64,000 nucleotides of DNA. It comes from Chitiniphilus purpureus. Its GTDB lineage: Bacteria; Pseudomonadota; Gammaproteobacteria; Burkholderiales; Chitinibacteraceae. The notes under the pieces are model-generated. The model saw nothing but the letters and a program-made list of their open reading frames with translations. It searched no databases and was not told the DNA's origin. The position numbers and the translations under genes were made by a program. Position 1 is the stretch's first letter. Every line of letters starts with the position of its first letter. This document shows, one piece after another, positions 34,442-41,940 of this stretch. Where the stretch lies: positions 2,441,501-2,505,500 of the forward strand of contig NZ_CP106753.1 of NCBI RefSeq assembly GCF_025642115.1, in the 5' to 3' direction.

Positions 34442-34825
34442 CTAGCGCCGTACCGACAGGGTTTCGCCGATCAGCAGCACCACCGACACGAGGTTGGCCA
34501 TCAGTGCCCCGCCCGAGAGCGAAACGATACTGGACATCACTGTCGGTGTGGTGCCGATGCCGGTCACATAGACGCTGTATCCCCAGACAAAGGCCGCGGC
34601 GATCAGCTGCAGGTCCGCCACCAGGCTGGTCGCCAGGTGCACGGCGCCGACCTGGGTGCGATCGCCGAATTTGAGTACGGTGGCAATCAGGTTGACCACG
34701 ATGGCGGCGAACAGCTCGAACACATCATGCTGATGCGGTACGTCGATCTCGCCGATGAAAAAGCCGAAGTTCAAGGTGAACGCCAGCACGATAAAAAAGC
34801 CGAAGATGACTTTTTCCAGATTCAT
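34442..34825 (-). CDS. DUF6394-type small membrane protein next to the K+ channel
   Basis: A 127-residue protein with about four hydrophobic helices: KVIFGFFIVLAFTLNFGFF, FELFAAIVVNLIATVL, LVADLQLIAAAFVWGY and ALMANLVSVVLLIGE. I recall such proteins as DUF6394, found beside potassium-channel genes, but the name is from memory. The start at 34825 begins MNLEKVIFG. The same-strand 18-base spacing to the channel gene suggests an accessory subunit or membrane partner; function is unknown. Confidence 0.75.
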   Translation of the reverse strand: MNLEKVIFGFFIVLAFTLNFGFFIGEIDVPHQHDVFELFAAIVVNLIATVLKFGDRTQVGAVHLATSLVADLQLIAAAFVWGYSVYVTGIGTTPTVMSSIVSLSGGALMANLVSVVLLIGETLSVRR

Positions 34826-34943
34826 GGCGGTGACCGTGTGACAGGATGGTTCTGATTGTAGGCAACCGCAGGCCGGCGGCGAGGCAAAGAAGAAAGCGGC
34901 CTTGCGCTGCGCAGCCATGTCGCTGCTGCGGCTGGACGATGCC

Positions 34944-35120
34944 TCAGCCTGCGTGCAGCCCGCCCGTGCTCAGCTGCCGTGCCAGGTACGGGGGCAGGAC
35001 GGCTTCGTATGCCTCGTCCTCGCTTTCCCAGTTTTCCGGGCTCAGCCATTCGGTCTGAATTGCGTGCAGCCGTTCTTCCTGCACGCGTTCTTCGTAATCG
35101 AGCTCATATGGATAAGCCAT
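34944..35120 (-). CDS. Small acidic hypothetical protein (58 aa)
   Basis: A 58-residue protein beginning MAYPYELDYEERVQEERLH and containing TEWLSPENWESEDEAYEA, so it is acidic and Trp/Tyr-rich with no membrane span. GCAGGAG lies 6-7 bases before the ATG, a strong ribosome site, and the codons are GC-ending like neighbours. It is a real but unrecognised gene in my judgement. It stands alone upstream of the DUF6394-channel pair on the same strand and diverges from the DUF423 gene. Confidence 0.6.
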   Translation of the reverse strand: MAYPYELDYEERVQEERLHAIQTEWLSPENWESEDEAYEAVLPPYLARQLSTGGLHAG

Positions 35121-35232
35121 GGTGCACTCCTGCCGCTGTGTGACGATCCTGGAGCCAGGATAAGCTTGGCCGCACGCCTGCAACGTCGGTCCGTTACGGC
35201 ACCTGCGGTAGGTGCAGCGCGGCATCGGTGCG

Positions 35233-35238
35233 TAGAAT
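35233..35238 (+). promoter_or_regulatory. Candidate -10 box (TAGAAT) of the DUF423 gene
   Basis: TAGAAT ends 31 bases before the ATG at 35269, the same hexamer and distance as before the TRIC-like gene and orn. Confidence 0.4.
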
Positions 35239-35268
35239 TCCTGGCTTTCCCTTGTAGGAGCTTGTCCG

Positions 35269-35637
35269 ATGACTGAACGGCATTGGGTCGCGGCGGCGGC
35301 GTTCAACCTCTTGGTGGCCGTGGCGGCCGGTGCATTCGGCGCGCATGGGCTGAAGGCGGTGCTCACGCCGGCGGTGCTGGCCATCTGGCAGACCGCGGTC
35401 ACCTACCAGATGGTGCACGGGCTGGGCCTGTTGGCCGTGGCGCTGCTGATGCCGCATTGGCCAGGGCGCACGCTGGGCTGGGTGGCCGCAGCGATGCTGG
35501 TGGGCATGCTGCTGTTCTGCGGCAGCCTGTATCTGCTGGCGCTGTCCGGCATCCGGGTGCTGGGTGCGATCACGCCGCTGGGCGGCGTCGCCTTCCTGCT
35601 GGCCTGGGCATTGCTCGGCTGGCGCGCCCTGCGTTAG
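35269..35637 (+). CDS. DUF423 (YgdD-like) membrane protein
   Basis: A 122-residue inner-membrane protein with four hydrophobic helices. It matches DUF423: an early AAFNLLVAVAAGAFGAHGLK, WQTAVTYQMVHGLGLLAVAL and the C-terminal GIRVLGAITPLGGVAFLLAW. Function of the family is unknown. It is a single gene with its own candidate promoter. Confidence 0.92.
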   Translation: MTERHWVAAAAFNLLVAVAAGAFGAHGLKAVLTPAVLAIWQTAVTYQMVHGLGLLAVALLMPHWPGRTLGWVAAAMLVGMLLFCGSLYLLALSGIRVLGAITPLGGVAFLLAWALLGWRALR

Positions 35638-35824
35638 CGCGCAGACCGGGGTTTGGCGGGCGCGCCGGGCTGGTGTCAGCCGGTATGGCGGCCGCCTGGA
35701 ATGCGTGCTTGCGTCCGCATGGGCTGCCGATGGGCCTGACCTTGCAGTATGCTGCCGCCATTTCGCGCTGCGCGGTCAACAGATCGATCCGGCCCGCCAT
35801 GGCAAGGCCGGCCAAGGAGTTACG

Positions 35825-38800
35825 GTGAGCACGCTCCATTCCAATGCCCTCGATGGCAGGGTGATTCTGAACGCCGAGCGCTTGAAGGCGCTGAGAAAAC
35901 AGCATGGGCTGAGCCAGGAGGCGCTGGCGCAGCGGTGCTTCGAACAGCGCCTGTGCGTGGCCATTGCTTCGATCAAGCGTGCCGAGGCGGGCAAGCCGGT
36001 GCTGTACCGCACCGCGCGCCATCTGGCGACCTTGTTCGAATGCGAACTGGGCGCGTTGGTGCACCATAGCGAAGCAACGGCGGCGGCACCGGCCGGGCAG
36101 GCAGCGGACATCGTGGCCGAAGCACCGCGCGTGGTGATCGAGCTGGCGTTGCACGGCGCACTGCCGGCCGAAACAGCAGCGTTGCAGGCCATGGTGCAGG
36201 CGTTCGGCGGCATGCCCGCCGACGGGAGTGGCGGGTGGCGTGCACTGTTCGGCGTACCGCGTGCCTATCGCAGCGACGCGCAGCGTGCGCTGCAATGCGC
36301 CATCGCGCTGGCCGACGCGTTGGCGGCGCGGCGCATGGCGTGCACCCTGGCGCTGCGTACCGGCCAGTGGCCTGATCCGGACACGCAGATCCCGCTGCCC
36401 GAAGCCCCGGGCGAGATCCTGGTCAGCACCGGCCTGACGCACCAGTTGGCAGCGTCCCATGCCTTCGTGCCATGGGGCGATGGCGACTTCCGCCGGCTGG
36501 ACATGACAGTGCCTGCCGGCCAGGGCGGCGGGCATGCCCTGATCGGGCGCGATGCCGAGCTGAAGCAGCTGCGGCTGCTGCTGGAGACCACGGTGGCCGA
36601 CCAGGCCGGCCAGGTGCTGTATATCCGGGGCATGGCCGGGATAGGCAAATCGCGGCTGATGGCCGAGCTCGCGGACATGGCGCAACAGGGGCAACTGGTC
36701 TGCCATCCGGTCGTGGTGCTCGATTTCGGCGGCGGCAGCGACCAGGGGGCGCTGGCGCAACTCGCCCGCAGCCTGCTCGGTGTGGCGCCGGGCAGCCAGG
36801 GCGACGCGCTGGCCGCCGCACTGGCGCGCGAAGCCGGGCCGGATGACCAGACCAAGGCCATGGCGCTGCACGCGTTGCTGGGGCTGCCGCAGCCGCCGCT
36901 GCTGGCACCGCTCTATGCCGCGATGACCAGTGCCGCACGGCTGCAATGCCAGGTGGATACCTTGAGCACCTTGCTGCTGCGCCAGGCCCTGCGCCAGCCG
37001 CTGCTGGTCTCGATCGAGGATGTGCACTGGGCTGACGCGGCATTGTTCACCGGCCTGGGCGCGATCATGCAGGCGGTGCGTGAGGCACCGGTGATCTGGG
37101 CACTCAGTTCGCGTTTCGAGCAGGACCCGCTCGACGGCCTGCTGCGCCCCTATCTGGCCGAGCTGCCGTTGACCATCCTGGACCTTGCGCCGCTGCGCGG
37201 CCCGGCGGCGGCGTCGCTTGCCGCGCAGTTCGTACAGGTGGACCCGGGCTATCGCGAGCAATGCGTGGTGCGCGCCCAGGGCAACCCCTTGTTCCTGACC
37301 CAGCTGCTGCTGGCCGGGCGCGGCGGGGCGCTGCCCGACAGCCTGCGGCATCTGGTCCAGGCCAAGCTCGACCAGCTCAGCGCGCGTGATCGCAATGCGC
37401 TCAAGCTCGCCGCCGCCATTGGGCAGCGCTTTTCGCTGGCGCAGCTGCGCGAGCTGCTCGATGCGCCCGACTACGAGCCGGTGCTGCCGCAGCGCCACTA
37501 TCTGGTCCGGCCGGCCGATGCGCAGGGCGGCTGGATGTTCGTGCACGACCTGATCCTGCAGGAGATCTATTCGGGGATCGCGCCGGCGCAGCGCCAGCAT
37601 CTGCACCTGCGCCTGGCCGCGCACTACGCCGGGCGCGACGAGGCGCTGTGCGCGCAGCATCTGCACAAGGCCCGCTCGGACGAGGCACCGGCAAGCTATC
37701 TGCGGGCAATCCGCGCCGGTATCGCCCGCTATGACTATCCGCAGGCGCTGGCACTGGCCGAGCAGTGCCGCGCCATCGATTTCGCGCCGGTCGACGAGTA
37801 CACGCTGGACCTGTTGTGGGGCCTTGCCGCCGAGAAGAGCGCGCAGACCCAGCTGGCGCGCGCGCATTACGAAGCGGCGCTGGCCCGGGCCGGTGACGTG
37901 GCGGCACGCCTGCCGGCTGCGCTGGGGCTGGCGCGCATGCTCAATGTGCTCGAAGCGCTGCCTGCCGAGGAAGCGCTGCTGGATGGACTGCTGCCGCAGG
38001 CGGCCGCTGCCGGCGATGAAGCGGCGTTGGCCCATATCCACTACCTGAAAGGCAATCTGAGTTTTCCGCGCGGCGAGGTGGAGCGCTGCCGTCAACATCA
38101 TGAACAGGCGCTGCGCCACGCCCGGGCGGCCGGTGCCGTCGATATGCAGGTGCGGGCGTTGGGCGGGCTGGGGGACGCGCATTACGTGGCCGGGCGCATG
38201 GGCACGGCACAGCGCGCATTCGCGGAATGTCTGGCGCTGTGCGAGGCGCACGGCCTTGCCGATATCGAGGCCAGCAACCGCTTCATGCTGGCCACCACCC
38301 GGCTGTACGGCAACGAGACCGAGGCGGCGTTGGCCGATGCGCTTGCGTCGGCACAGCTGGGATGCCGGGTCGGCAACCGGCGTGCCGAGATCGTTTCGCG
38401 CTTGACCGCTGGCTGGCTATGGCTGTCGCTGGAGCAGGCCGCCGCCGCCGCCGAGGAGGTCGGGCTGGCGCTGACGTTGGCACGCAGCATGGGCGCGGCG
38501 CGTTTCGAAGCCTTCCTGCTGGAAAGCCAGGCGCGGATTGCGCTGCTGCAGGGCGATGCCGAGGCGGCGCGGCAGGCGATCGGCGCGGCCTGGGCGCTGG
38601 TCGAACGGCAGGGGCTGCAGCATTTCATCGGCCCCTGGGTACTGGGCACGCTGGCCGTGCTGACACCCGATGCCGCGCCGCGCGCCGCGGCGCTCGAAAT
38701 GGCCGGGCAACTGCTCACGCAACGCTGTGTCGGCCACAACCATTACCGCGGCCGCGTCGCGGCGGCCGAGGCATGCCTGTTGTACGGTGAGACGGAGGCA

Positions 38801-39016
38801 GCCCGCCATCATGCTGCGCAACTGCTGGCGTTCACCGCACCCGAGCCGTGCGCGTGGGCTGACCATCATGCCGCGCTGATCACAGCCTGCGCCGATTGGC
38901 TGGACCGGCCCGATGCCGCGCACCGGACCGTGCTGGCACAGCAGGTGGCGCTAGGGCGCGCCGCCGGGCTTGCCGGGGTGATGACCGCGTTGACGGCGCG
39001 CGGCTGGTTGCTGTGA
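35825..39016 (+). CDS. Large HTH - cyclase-like - AAA ATPase - TPR regulator
   Basis: A 1063-residue protein starting at GTG 35825, with AAGGAG 5 bases upstream. Residues about 15-80 look like an XRE-type helix-turn-helix (LKALRKQHGLSQEALAQRC, IASIKRAEAGKPV). Residues about 100-228 resemble a class III adenylate/guanylate cyclase domain without its catalytic residues: ALFGVPRAYRSDAQRAL and PGEILVSTGLTHQLA fit the cyclase pattern. An AAA_16-type ATPase follows (GRDAELKQLR, Walker A GMAGIGKS at 269-276, Walker B LLVSIEDVHWADAAL near 393-407). The second half is helical TPR-like repeats. It is probably a STAND-like regulator; the signal and target are unknown. It converges on the FAD oxidoreductase gene with a 10-base gap. 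Confidence 0.8.
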   Translation: MSTLHSNALDGRVILNAERLKALRKQHGLSQEALAQRCFEQRLCVAIASIKRAEAGKPVLYRTARHLATLFECELGALVHHSEATAAAPAGQAADIVAEAPRVVIELALHGALPAETAALQAMVQAFGGMPADGSGGWRALFGVPRAYRSDAQRALQCAIALADALAARRMACTLALRTGQWPDPDTQIPLPEAPGEILVSTGLTHQLAASHAFVPWGDGDFRRLDMTVPAGQGGGHALIGRDAELKQLRLLLETTVADQAGQVLYIRGMAGIGKSRLMAELADMAQQGQLVCHPVVVLDFGGGSDQGALAQLARSLLGVAPGSQGDALAAALAREAGPDDQTKAMALHALLGLPQPPLLAPLYAAMTSAARLQCQVDTLSTLLLRQALRQPLLVSIEDVHWADAALFTGLGAIMQAVREAPVIWALSSRFEQDPLDGLLRPYLAELPLTILDLAPLRGPAAASLAAQFVQVDPGYREQCVVRAQGNPLFLTQLLLAGRGGALPDSLRHLVQAKLDQLSARDRNALKLAAAIGQRFSLAQLRELLDAPDYEPVLPQRHYLVRPADAQGGWMFVHDLILQEIYSGIAPAQRQHLHLRLAAHYAGRDEALCAQHLHKARSDEAPASYLRAIRAGIARYDYPQALALAEQCRAIDFAPVDEYTLDLLWGLAAEKSAQTQLARAHYEAALARAGDVAARLPAALGLARMLNVLEALPAEEALLDGLLPQAAAAGDEAALAHIHYLKGNLSFPRGEVERCRQHHEQALRHARAAGAVDMQVRALGGLGDAHYVAGRMGTAQRAFAECLALCEAHGLADIEASNRFMLATTRLYGNETEAALADALASAQLGCRVGNRRAEIVSRLTAGWLWLSLEQAAAAAEEVGLALTLARSMGAARFEAFLLESQARIALLQGDAEAARQAIGAAWALVERQGLQHFIGPWVLGTLAVLTPDAAPRAAALEMAGQLLTQRCVGHNHYRGRVAAAEACLLYGETEAARHHAAQLLAFTAPEPCAWADHHAALITACADWLDRPDAAHRTVLAQQVALGRAAGLAGVMTALTARGWLL

Positions 39017-39026
39017 CGGCAGCACC

Positions 39027-40697
39027 TCAACCGGCGATGTGCTGACCCGGCAGCACCCAGGCGGCCAGCTGCAGCGATTGCTCCAGGCATTGCTCGTGCA
39101 GGCCGGCGCCGTGTGTCCAGCCGCCACCGAACAGCAGCGGATAGGGCGGACGCCTGCCGGCGACGACGGCGCCTGCCATCTCGCCGTTGAACTGTGCGAT
39201 CCGTTGCTGTGCCTCGATGCAGTGCGCATCCAGCACGTTGTGCTTGAACACCGTCCAGGCCTTGTCGTGCAGCTCGGGTGGTACTGCCGCCAGCAGATGG
39301 CGATAGCCGCCGTCGGTCGGAACGCCGCCAAGTGCATCACGTGTGGCGCGCGGCAGCGCATCCAGGAGCGGCGGCGCGATGCGCGCCGCCTGCTGCACCC
39401 GGTCCAGCATCGCCTGACGCGGAATACGGTTCAGATCGTCGGTCAGTGAAACGAAGTATTGCGGCAGCCCGGCATGGTCGTAGCCCGGATTGAGCGGATC
39501 GTTCTGGTGCAGGTTGACCACGTAGTGGATCTGATACGGGAAGAACGTATCGCCCACGGCGCGCACCGGGATATTGTAGGTGCGCCAGATGCTGCGGTTG
39601 TCCGGCAGGCAATTGGCATCGGTGTGGCAGACCGCGTAGCTGGTGGTATAGCGCACCATGGCCAGCGTCTCGTCGACCGCGTCCGCAAGGCCGGGCAGCC
39701 GTGCCTGCCAGCGCAGCACCTCGCGCGCATCATCGGCATGGGTGGCCAGGATGCACCAGTCCACCGCGACCGGCGCCTCGCCGGCCACCTGCAGCACCGC
39801 CTGCTGTGCCGACAGCGTCACCGTGACGTGCGCCTGCGTACGGATGCGCACGCTGACCTGGGCGTCCGAATGCGCGACCAGCCAGTCCGCCAGGTGTTCA
39901 AGCCAGGTCTGCGAGCCGTGGTCGAAATAGCGCCGGTCCGGTGCGCCGTCACCGCCTTCCTGGATGCGGTAGTAGTTGAACGGCGCCTGCAGCGGCATGG
40001 TGTGCGGGCCGCGGTCGTCGGTGAAGTACATGGCCGAGATGCGTGGGTAGTAGATGGCATCGCGTACCTGCGCCAGTCGCTGCGGCAGCGCGGGGTCGGT
40101 CCAGTCGATCGCGATGCCGGTCTCCTCGGCGGCGCGGTGCAGCATGCCGCGCGGATCGTCGATGCAGTCCTGGAAATAGCGGCCCACGGTATAGTCCAGC
40201 GGCAGCGAAGGATCGGCCACCAGATCGAGTGCGGCGCGGTGCACCACCTGGATCAGCGGCGCCAGCAGGCCCTGGTCTGCCAGCTGCAGGTTGAAGCGCG
40301 GGTCGGAGACGCCGTACTGCATCTCGGTATCGTCGGTCAGTGCGACGCGCCCGTCGCCGGACCAATAGCTCTCGGTGTTCTGCAGTGGCTTGAGCTGCTG
40401 CAGATAGCCCACGTCGGCCATCATCGTACGCAGCAGCTTGTATGCGGTCAGGTTGACATCATTGACGCCAAGGTCCGCCCAGCGCAGGTAGGCGGTGCCC
40501 GGGGTCTTGTCGCCATAGCGCGTGCCAAGGTCGACCACCACCGTCTCGGCGTTGCCGCCCAACGTGCGCTTGCGCTCGTAGATGGTGATCGCCACCGCCT
40601 GCCCCTGTGCGCGGGCGCGCTGCATCAGGTAGTAGGCACACGACAGCCCGGAAATACCCCCGCCGATCACGGCGATCTGTTGTTGGGTCTGCGACAT
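39027..40697 (-). CDS. FAD/NAD(P)-binding oxidoreductase (amine-oxidase-like)
   Basis: A 556-residue flavoprotein. It has a dinucleotide-binding loop IAVIGGGISGLSCAYYL at 8-24, followed by ERKRTLGGNAET, the FAD ribose and phosphate contacts of the flavin amine oxidase/phytoene desaturase superfamily. The C-terminal PLLFGGGWTHGAGLHEQCLEQSL corresponds to the FAD-binding end motif of the predicted NAD/FAD-binding group (COG2907-like). The substrate is unknown. The start at 40697 has AAGGAG six bases upstream and removes an unconserved 39-residue extension. It stands alone, convergent with the large regulator, which may or may not control it. Confidence 0.83.
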   Translation of the reverse strand: MSQTQQQIAVIGGGISGLSCAYYLMQRARAQGQAVAITIYERKRTLGGNAETVVVDLGTRYGDKTPGTAYLRWADLGVNDVNLTAYKLLRTMMADVGYLQQLKPLQNTESYWSGDGRVALTDDTEMQYGVSDPRFNLQLADQGLLAPLIQVVHRAALDLVADPSLPLDYTVGRYFQDCIDDPRGMLHRAAEETGIAIDWTDPALPQRLAQVRDAIYYPRISAMYFTDDRGPHTMPLQAPFNYYRIQEGGDGAPDRRYFDHGSQTWLEHLADWLVAHSDAQVSVRIRTQAHVTVTLSAQQAVLQVAGEAPVAVDWCILATHADDAREVLRWQARLPGLADAVDETLAMVRYTTSYAVCHTDANCLPDNRSIWRTYNIPVRAVGDTFFPYQIHYVVNLHQNDPLNPGYDHAGLPQYFVSLTDDLNRIPRQAMLDRVQQAARIAPPLLDALPRATRDALGGVPTDGGYRHLLAAVPPELHDKAWTVFKHNVLDAHCIEAQQRIAQFNGEMAGAVVAGRRPPYPLLFGGGWTHGAGLHEQCLEQSLQLAAWVLPGQHIAG

Positions 40698-41006
40698 CCG
40701 TTTCTCCTTGCGATGGTCCGGCACCGGCCGGGCCCGGTCGTGCCGATGATTGGCGAGCCTGCCGGCTGCCGCAAGGTGGCGACGAAGGTTGATCCCGAAC
40801 TGATCCGAAGCCATCGCCGATTTGCCAGCGGGCGTGGATTGCTGTAGCGTGCGCAGGCCAAATCAGATCGGTGCATGTGATCTTCAAGTTTACTGTTGCG
40901 CTTCCAAAAGCCTGTTCGCTTTCCCAAAGTATCAACCGCCAAGCTGCTGCTCCCGACACTGAATGCCTACATCCGCATCGGATGGATTTTTTCGGGAGCA
41001 CTTCAA
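40698..41006. other. AT-richer intergenic region
   Basis: About 309 bases upstream of the FAD oxidoreductase and of a small possible gene. The 40860-40930 part is AT-richer than its surroundings and presumably carries the oxidoreductase promoter, but I cannot name hexamers with confidence. Reading through it from a TTG at 40896 would lengthen the next ORF. Confidence 0.35.
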
Positions 41007-41231
41007 TTGCCGTCCGCTTTTCATTACCAGTTCGAGATCGAAACCCGCCCGTCGTTGCTGGGCGCCACCGTTGACGGCTGGTACCAGATCGTCCGCTGCA
41101 CGCGGCAGGCCCGCATCCCCGTCACCGACTGGGTGCGCAGCCAACCCGCCGAGACGGTCAGGCTTGCGCTCGATAGCGCCAGCCATCAGGCATTGCGGCA
41201 TATCGCAGCGCTGGATGTCGTGGTGGCATGA
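41007..41231 (+). CDS. Possible small hypothetical protein (TTG start)
   Basis: A 74-residue frame starting at TTG 41007, with GGGAG eleven bases upstream, that has strongly GC-ending codons over most of its length. It contains FHYQFEIETRPSLLGATVDG, then WYQIVRCTRQARIPVTDWV and a helical end. I do not recognise it. No ATG is available, and the frame can be extended to a TTG at 40896, so the start is uncertain. The opposite strand also has an open frame here. It precedes infA2 by 79 bases. Confidence 0.45.
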   Translation: MPSAFHYQFEIETRPSLLGATVDGWYQIVRCTRQARIPVTDWVRSQPAETVRLALDSASHQALRHIAALDVVVA

Positions 41232-41310
41232 GTGCCACATCGCCCGGCGTCGCCGTGGCAGCCGTTTCGATTCATTCGATTTAATTATTCCAAATCAATA
41301 GGAAAGACCG

Positions 41311-41583
41311 ATGTCCAAAGAAGACCTGGTGGAAATGGAAGGGTTGATTGCCGAAGTCCTGCCCGATTCGCGTTTTCGGGTGAAGTTGACCAACGGCGTT
41401 GAAATCGCCGCCTATGCATCCGGCCGGGTGCGCAAGAACCATATCCGCATCCTGGAAGGGGACCGCGTCACGGTGGAAATCTCGCCCTACGATCTGACCA
41501 AGGGCAGGATCAGCTTCCGGCACAAGGACGAGCGCCCGGGCGCCGCGCCCGCCCGTCCCAACAACCAGTTCCGCCGCCGCTAG
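41311..41583 (+). CDS. infA: Translation initiation factor IF-1, stand-alone paralogue
   Basis: A 90-residue S1/OB-fold protein. It begins [22 protein letters not shown] and continues [31 protein letters not shown] and [15 protein letters not shown], the complete IF-1 pattern. It has an extra basic, Pro-rich tail of about 18 residues. IF-1 binds the 30S A site during initiation. It is outside any ribosomal-protein operon, so I take it for the second infA copy that many betaproteobacteria carry. AGGAAA precedes the ATG. The upstream leader (41255-41305) is AT-rich. Confidence 0.9.
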   Translation: MSKEDLVEMEGLIAEVLPDSRFRVKLTNGVEIAAYASGRVRKNHIRILEGDRVTVEISPYDLTKGRISFRHKDERPGAAPARPNNQFRRR

Positions 41584-41876
41584 TCCGTATCGACATTCAA
41601 ACGCGGGACGCGTTGTTCGAGGCGGGATGACCGCGCATAACGCGGTGCGCCAGCCACCCTTGCTGGCTTCGAGCCGTGCGGCAGATGCCGCTCCGTAGGT
41701 CCACCCACAGGGCAGGCAAAGGCCCGGTTGCCGCGTTGCGCCTTGCGGGCGGGATAGCCCCGTGCCGCCGGCCATGCGTTGCCATGAGTCCGGTTGCATC
41801 CTTCGCCCCGGGGTTTGAAGAGCGATGCGCCTTTGGCATGGCATCGCCGCCTTGGGAGGCCGGCAGGGGATGGGGT
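41584..41876. other. Gene-free stretch between infA and dinB
   Basis: Part of a 357-base gap. It contains two short GC-rich hairpins: AACGCG-GGA-CGCGTT at about 41601-41615, which could weakly terminate infA, and CCGCG-CATAA-CGCGG a little downstream. A minus-strand open frame runs through, but it extends across infA and has no start signal. I see no gene or mobile element. Confidence 0.4.
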
Positions 41877-41905
41877 TTGGCGATGATGTAGAACGAACGT
41901 ACAAT
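41877..41905 (+). promoter_or_regulatory. Promoter of dinB
   Basis: TTGGCG at 41877-41882, a 17-base spacer, and TACAAT at 41900-41905. Transcription would start near 41912, about 29 bases before the ATG. The LexA-like operator candidate at 41891-41902 covers the end of the spacer and the start of the -10 box. Confidence 0.7.
41891..41902. promoter_or_regulatory. Candidate LexA-like operator of dinB (GAAC-N4-GTAC)
   Basis: GAACGAACGTAC, one mismatch from the GAAC-N4-GTTC palindromes found upstream of the LexA-like gene. It is flanked by the imperfect outer repeat GATGATGTA / TACAATCATC. Position across the -10 box would allow repression. Confidence 0.5.
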
Positions 41906-41940
41906 CATCGTATCGCCATCCTACGCATGCGGCCCCCTTC

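Noticed and set aside
35570..38251. An 893-codon minus-strand frame opposite the large regulator
   Set aside because: Low-complexity Arg/Gln/His-rich composition typical of antisense frames in GC-rich DNA. The plus-strand protein has clear HTH and Walker motifs.
41584..41940. A gene on the minus strand between infA and dinB
   Set aside because: The open frame overlaps infA completely and has no start signal or domain.
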